A stretch of DNA of 11,090 nucleotides from Candidatus Thorarchaeota archaeon (GTDB lineage: Archaea; Asgardarchaeota; Thorarchaeia; Thorarchaeales; Thorarchaeaceae): the NCBI GenBank assembly GCA_030642465.1, contig DAOWNS010000037.1:1-11090 (forward strand), written 5' to 3'. Made by a program: the position numbers and the translations under genes. Positions 7,967 through 11,090 of the stretch are shown here, piece by piece (within the stretch, counting starts at the first letter, position 1; each line of letters begins with the position of its first letter). The notes beneath the pieces were generated by a model that was not told the origin of the DNA, searched no databases, and worked only from the letters and a program-made list of their open reading frames with translations.

Positions 7967-8895
7967 GTGCGCATGTCCATGTAGGTGTATATTATCTTGC
8001 AGTGCTCCTTAGGATAGTGCATTCGCGTAACCTGAGCCAGCTTCAGTCCAAAAGAACAGCAAACCCTGTTGCAATGATGACTGTACCCCTGAATATTCTC
8101 CCGAACGTCTCTTGACCCAACGCAGTTCACAAACATGATGGTTTCAGGTTCCCTTCCATCAGAGGGGCGAACCATGTGTGCATCAGTCGGTCCTGTTGGA
8201 TGAGTTTGACGATCGTACTCTAGGGTTGTTACGACGTTCGGAAACACACCGTAACCGTATTCAGCATAGTCGGTTGGCTGGTATTCCTGAAAGCCTGCGG
8301 CGTTTATGATTGACCCAACGTTAAGGTCGTACTCCTTATCCTCGTCGTCGTACATGATACAGTCCTGCGGGCATACTGAAGCGCAGGTCCCACAACCAAT
8401 ACAAGCATCTCTATCAATAGCAGCTAGCAAAGGAATCTGCTGTGGGAAGTTCATGTATATTGCCTTGCGCAGCGACAGTCCCATGTCGTAATGGTTCGGG
8501 ACCTCCACCGGACAAGCCGCGATGCAGAGGCCGCAGCCAGTGCATTTGTTTTCGTCGACGTAGCGGGCTTTCTTGTGAATCGTCACAGTGAAGTTTCCCG
8601 CCTTGCCCTTGACTTTCTTAACCTCTGAGAGAGAGTGTATTGTTATGTTCAGGTGTTTGCCCACGAATGAGGTGAGCGGTGTCATGACGCAGGCGCTACA
8701 TTCGAGCGCAGGAAATATCTTGTATATTGCGACATAAGCCCCCCCGATACTCACTGTCCTCTCTATCAGATGGGCATGATGCCCTCCATCAGCAAGTGCA
8801 AGTGCGGCGCTGATTCCTGCCATTCCCGCACCGATTATAGCAACGTCAGTAGGCTTGGGTTTTGCCGATGACTTCTTGGATGCCTTGCTGACCAT
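7849..8895 (-). CDS. hdrA: HdrA-like tandem flavoprotein, N-terminal portion (upstream of the frameshift)
   Basis: This is the first module of a double HdrA-type iron-sulfur flavoprotein. In about 310 genuine residues it shows a dinucleotide-binding GAGMAG (22-27), a CSAC motif (66-69), and an inserted ferredoxin with two C-x2-C-x2-C-x3-C-P motifs (C118/121/124/128 and C165/168/171/175). The flavin-proximal cluster motif follows: CVGSRD (258-263) and HCNRVCC (C275, C279, C280). After MDMRT (306-310) the frame loses similarity and ends at 7849, giving about 39 unrelated residues, while the expected continuation sits in the -1 frame from 7966. Joined, the protein has about 1,033 residues. The ATG at 8895 is preferred: TGGAGA lies about 10 nt upstream and a BRE/TATA element about 55 nt upstream. 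The frame stays open to a GTG at 9003, but the added 36 residues (hydrophobic PLVPAVVVAAVW) are not HdrA-like. Unlike canonical HdrA, this module lacks the CHCG domain, which occurs later, before module 2. Confidence 0.88.
   Translation of the reverse strand: MVSKASKKSSAKPKPTDVAIIGAGMAGISAALALADGGHHAHLIERTVSIGGAYVAIYKIFPALECSACVMTPLTSFVGKHLNITIHSLSEVKKVKGKAGNFTVTIHKKARYVDENKCTGCGLCIAACPVEVPNHYDMGLSLRKAIYMNFPQQIPLLAAIDRDACIGCGTCASVCPQDCIMYDDEDKEYDLNVGSIINAAGFQEYQPTDYAEYGYGVFPNVVTTLEYDRQTHPTGPTDAHMVRPSDGREPETIMFVNCVGSRDVRENIQGYSHHCNRVCCSFGLKLAQVTRMHYPKEHCKIIYTYMDMRTCGKCWKSSSGTRSITKTLTSSEAGLLRLMKILILVTSW
7960..7972 (-). other. Frameshift inside hdrA (one base missing, or a -1 shift)
   Basis: On the minus strand the reading ...MDMRT ends at codon ACT (7968-7966). 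Conserved HdrA sequence (LREMLEEF...DFIRGRVAEI) resumes in the frame starting at TTG 7966, so one base is re-used or one base is missing next to ACTTGCGGGAAATG. The two frames overlap from 7849 to 7966. I do not see a standard X-XXY-YYZ slippery heptamer in the right phase. A real deletion or a sequencing/assembly error is therefore more likely than programmed frameshifting. Confidence 0.85.
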
Positions 8896-8946
8896 GTTCT
8901 GTATTCTCCAGACTGCGGCTACAACGACGGCGGGAACTAGCGGGGC

Positions 8947-8960
8947 GATATAATCTTTCT
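8947..8960 (-). promoter_or_regulatory. Archaeal-type BRE/TATA promoter before hdrA
   Basis: On the minus strand AGAAAG is followed by ATTATATC, a purine-rich BRE next to a good TATA match. A start about 25 nt downstream, near 8925, leaves a leader of about 30 nt to the ATG at 8895, which then has its GGAG ribosome site. This supports 8895 as the hdrA start and suggests hdrA is transcribed separately from the membrane-protein gene upstream. Confidence 0.5.
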
Positions 8961-9005
8961 GTCGGAGGCCAATACCCATGAGGGGCAGCCACTGCCAAGG
9001 CACAA

Positions 9006-10145
9006 CTAATCAGGTGATTCTTCCTCAGTTTTCAGCAGCGAATCGAGTCTTCTGGCCAGAAGCAGTGCATAGCTCAGTGGTAAGATTCCTAGAGATGCGA
9101 TAGCTAGCGCTGGAACGGGGTCCACTAGCGGGAGGTATACATCCCTACTGACTTCAACAAAGAATTGAATCTCAACGTCATTCTCGACTCTATCTAGTGA
9201 AATAGTAGGCGTTAGCGTGTCGTTTACGGGAAATCTCAACCACCACTGCCCGTCGATTGTGGCATTCGCCAAGACCATCTGTTCCTCGTGAAGGCCGTCG
9301 GAGATACTGAGCAAGACCGGGATTCCGCCATGAGTGATTGAATGCACCCTCATGGTGTAACTCCCCGTGTCACTTGAATACGGGATTGTAAGGTTGAAAG
9401 AGGCTTCAGAATGGGATTCGTTCAAAAAGACCGAGTGCAGTTGGTCTGACACTATTGTTGTTTGTTTAATTAATCTATAGTCCTGTGCGTAGTATCCTCT
9501 CAGAAAAGGCGCAAACAGGGATGCGCAGAGCAGGATTAGAAAGACGACCACTAACGATCCTTGGCGTCGCGACCATCTCACTTGGGCTCGCATCTCATCA
9601 CGCGATTGTCTTCTGCAATGCCTTTCAATGAGAATCAACCTATACCCTGCATAGACACTCAATCCAAAGGTTAGCAGAAGAACTCCAGTATTCGGTAAAA
9701 TCAGAGAAACCGACCATGCAATCACTGGGGGTATTACGTGCCACTCTCTGATTTCTAACGAAACGGCAACGTCTTGGCCCTGCCAAGTGACATTTATCCA
9801 CCATTCATTGACTGGTGGCCTATCAATGACGACTGGCACGCTACCTATCTCGGACACATTGCGCAGGTGCAAATAGGTTTCCGATGGACCGAGTGCCAAG
9901 ATTGAAACATAGGTTTCATTTGTCCTCAGCTCGAAGAGCTCAACTCTCCTTACGTGTGAAGCAACATTGTGCTGAATGGTCGGACTTTCCTCGGAAAGTG
10001 TAGTGCTGTATCTGTGTGGGTCACACACCTCCATCGAATCACCAGAGTAAAAGGGCCATAATGGGATCGAAACAGTGCCCAATACGCCGAAGAGTAGCAG
10101 GACTGACATTATGACTACTCTGGGTCTGGAACAGTCAATTGACAC
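9006..10145 (-). CDS. Four-helix membrane protein with two N-glycosylation-rich ectodomains, function unknown
   Basis: I do not recognise this 379-aa protein as any named family. Four hydrophobic segments are visible at about 9-32, 138-173 (long, possibly irregular), 197-216 and 339-365. The loop at 174-196 is strongly basic (RHCRRQSR, RWSRRQG), so it should be cytoplasmic. That places two beta-strand-like domains (about 33-137 and 217-338) outside the cell. They carry seven N-x-S/T sequons (N76, N96, N118, N242, N251, N294, N308), typical of glycosylated archaeal surface proteins. The two halves share the order helix-ectodomain-helix and similar endings (WINVTWQGQDVAVSLEIREW; VENDVEIQFFVEVSR), suggesting an internal duplication. 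The start is a GTG at 10145 with a perfect AGGAGG 8 nt upstream. The C-terminus is acidic (KTEEESPD). It sits 110 bp before hdrA on the same strand, but nothing in it points to redox work. Confidence 0.75.
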   Translation of the reverse strand: MSIDCSRPRVVIMSVLLLFGVLGTVSIPLWPFYSGDSMEVCDPHRYSTTLSEESPTIQHNVASHVRRVELFELRTNETYVSILALGPSETYLHLRNVSEIGSVPVVIDRPPVNEWWINVTWQGQDVAVSLEIREWHVIPPVIAWSVSLILPNTGVLLLTFGLSVYAGYRLILIERHCRRQSRDEMRAQVRWSRRQGSLVVVFLILLCASLFAPFLRGYYAQDYRLIKQTTIVSDQLHSVFLNESHSEASFNLTIPYSSDTGSYTMRVHSITHGGIPVLLSISDGLHEEQMVLANATIDGQWWLRFPVNDTLTPTISLDRVENDVEIQFFVEVSRDVYLPLVDPVPALAIASLGILPLSYALLLARRLDSLLKTEEESPD

Positions 10146-10153
10146 CTAGTACT

Positions 10154-10159
10154 CCTCCT
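10154..10159 (-). promoter_or_regulatory. Strong Shine-Dalgarno site deciding a GTG start
   Basis: AGGAGG stands 8 nt before the GTG at 10145. It supports both the GTG start and the reality of the membrane-protein gene, which otherwise lacks recognisable homology. No good TATA box was found at a normal distance upstream on this strand. Confidence 0.75.
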
Positions 10160-10331
10160 AAACAGAAAGCCAATGAATGTACTAGGGGAATCTTTGCGAA
10201 AAGGTTTTCCATGGTCTTCAATCCCCACCCATCGGGGGGATATTCCCTGTCAAGTGCTTTCTTCTATTGTTCTTGTCAAGTTCGAATATCTACGTTGGGA
10301 ACAATTCAAATAATCAGTCCATATCCTCATT

Positions 10332-10342
10332 CTTATTACATA
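10332..10342 (+). promoter_or_regulatory. Possible TATA box for the plus-strand iron-sulfur gene
   Basis: CTTATTACATA lies about 50-60 nt before the ATG at 10391, so a start near 10362 would give a leader of about 30 nt. The match is weak. An alternative A/T-rich element (TTCAAATAA) occurs at about 10304-10312. Confidence 0.22.
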
Positions 10343-10390
10343 CTCCACGGCGCAACCCGCGTCGTCATTTAGCATGGGGTGTTTCAACAG

Positions 10391-11090
10391 ATGCGCTACG
10401 TAAAGCTTCCAAAGGAGAAGGTCTACGAGTTCCTTGAGCGACTCAAGGCCATGGGGACTCTCTATGGGCCTAAGAAAATTTCAGAGAAGTTCTATGACTT
10501 CAAAGAGATTGGCGATGTTAAAGAGGTGGAGTTCGAGTACAATCGGACGATAACGCCTCCGAGAAAATTCTTTTTTCCCGAACGAGAAACCGTCTTTACG
10601 TTTGACACGGCCAATGTTGAGATTCATGAAACGCTTCCAACTGGAGACCGCATCATCATCTTTGGCGTTCATGCCTGCGACATTGTGGGTTTACGCATCA
10701 TGGACTCGCGTTTCATTGACGATCTACCAGACCCCTATTATCAAATTCGAAGAGAAAATGGTATAATCATTGGACTCTCTTGCCTTCCTGATGAGTATTG
10801 CTTCTGTAGCGTGCGCCGCACCGACTTCGTTGATGCAGGCTTCGATCTCTTCCTTCACCCCCTTCCTGACGGCTATCTAGTTCGCGTGGGAACCGTGACA
10901 GGACACAAGCTAATCGAGAACTCGCCGGAGTACTTCGAGGAGATTTCAAACGAAGACAAGGGTAACTTCGCCAAATTCGAGGCTAAACGGAGGTCCATGT
11001 TCACAGTTCAAGGGAACTGGGATGATATGAGATATCGTCTTGAGCTGCACCTCGATCATCCCATGTACATGCTAACTTGTTTATATCCGC
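10391..11090 (+). CDS. Sulfhydrogenase beta / AsrA-type iron-sulfur protein, N-terminal part (runs off the window)
   Basis: The first 233 residues resemble the beta subunit of archaeal cytosolic [NiFe]-(sulf)hydrogenases (HydB/ShyB) and sulfite reductase subunit AsrA, which carry [4Fe-4S] clusters and pass electrons between a flavin subunit and the hydrogenase. Family signs are TPPRKFFFPERE (55-66), FGVHACDIVGLRIMDSRFIDD (91-111) and DPYYQIRRENGIIIGLSC (114-131), with CxC at 137/139. DLFLHPLPDGYLVRVG (152-167) also fits. The expected C-terminal pair of cysteine-rich cluster motifs would lie beyond the window; the last visible residues (HLDHPMYMLTCLYP) reach the DHP that usually precedes them, but not the motif itself. 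The ATG at 10391 has a weak GGGGTG about 10 nt upstream. It is transcribed divergently from the hdrA side, and further hydrogenase subunits may follow. Whether it is HydB or AsrA cannot be decided here. Confidence 0.8.
   Translation, partial: MRYVKLPKEKVYEFLERLKAMGTLYGPKKISEKFYDFKEIGDVKEVEFEYNRTITPPRKFFFPERETVFTFDTANVEIHETLPTGDRIIIFGVHACDIVGLRIMDSRFIDDLPDPYYQIRRENGIIIGLSCLPDEYCFCSVRRTDFVDAGFDLFLHPLPDGYLVRVGTVTGHKLIENSPEYFEEISNEDKGNFAKFEAKRRSMFTVQGNWDDMRYRLELHLDHPMYMLTCLYP

Larger units (their letters stand above)
10146..10390. other. Divergent intergenic region with inverted repeats
   Basis: This 245-bp region separates the minus-strand membrane-protein gene from the plus-strand iron-sulfur gene. 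It holds a possible hairpin (ATCCCC at 10221-10226 with GGGGAT at 10236-10241, 9-nt loop) overlapping an imperfect palindrome GGGGATATTCCC (10236-10247). These could be an operator or part of a transcribed leader. No RNA gene or convincing ORF is seen in it. Confidence 0.4.

Noticed and set aside
7960..7972. Programmed -1 frameshifting to make full-length HdrA.
   Set aside because: GGGAAAT is present but not in the phase needed for a standard slippery heptamer, and I saw no obvious downstream structure. A missing base is simpler.
516..8491. Many plus-strand open frames of 60-114 codons opposite acl, acn and hdrA.
   Set aside because: They are antisense shadows of strongly conserved minus-strand genes and lack their own start signals or motifs.
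8896..9003. In-frame extension of HdrA to a GTG at 9003, adding a hydrophobic 36-residue N-terminus that could look like a membrane anchor.
   Set aside because: The added residues do not resemble HdrA, no ribosome site sits at the right distance (nearest GAGGAAG is about 17 nt away), and the stretch contains a good BRE/TATA element for a start at 8895.
10200..10240. Minus-strand GATGGGTGGGGATTGAAGAC, reminiscent of the 3' end of archaeal CRISPR repeats (ATTGAAA-like).
   Set aside because: It occurs once only, with no second copy or regular spacing anywhere in the window.
10139..10372. Plus-strand open frame of 77 codons in the divergent intergenic region.
   Set aside because: It overlaps the membrane-protein start and its ribosome site, has a composition unlike the neighbouring genes, and shows no recognisable motif.

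Overview
The window looks archaeal, and the surest content is a reductive-TCA/citrate-cleavage gene set. Archaeal signs are an HdrA-type flavoprotein of the heterodisulfide-reductase family, a small protein resembling the archaeal-only DUF2096 family, a purine-rich BRE plus TATA-like promoter with no clear bacterial -35/-10 pair, and a surface membrane protein rich in N-glycosylation sequons. Moderate GC, strong Shine-Dalgarno sites and several TTG/GTG starts would fit an uncultivated lineage such as Asgard (Thorarchaeia-like) archaea. That placement is an inference of low confidence.

Layout: from about 10145 down to 25 everything lies on the minus strand, in transcription order. First is a 379-aa four-helix membrane protein with two ectodomains (10145-9006). 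Next is a tandem, double-module HdrA-like flavin/iron-sulfur protein (8895-5795), interrupted in this sequence by a one-base frameshift near 7966. A 188-aa DUF2096-like protein follows (5788-5222), then a single-chain aconitase (5096-3150), the small subunit of ATP-citrate lyase (3148-1871) and its large subunit (1863-25). On the plus strand, across a 245-bp divergent intergenic region, begins a sulfhydrogenase-beta/AsrA-type iron-sulfur protein (10391 to the window edge, incomplete).

How they may work together: aconitase interconverts isocitrate and citrate. The two-subunit ATP-citrate lyase splits citrate with ATP and CoA into acetyl-CoA and oxaloacetate. The three genes are coupled very tightly (1-nt and 7-nt gaps, ribosome sites inside the preceding genes), so they are almost certainly co-expressed. 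HdrA proteins carry FAD and chains of [4Fe-4S] clusters and act in electron transfer, often flavin-based bifurcation that makes low-potential ferredoxin. Such ferredoxin is what the 2-oxoacid:ferredoxin oxidoreductases of a reductive TCA cycle need. The divergent hydrogenase-linked subunit hints at H2, NAD(P)H or sulfur as the redox partner. This link is inferred from gene order only.

No rRNA, tRNA, CRISPR array, transposon or clear terminator was seen. There is no gene-free stretch longer than 300 bases.
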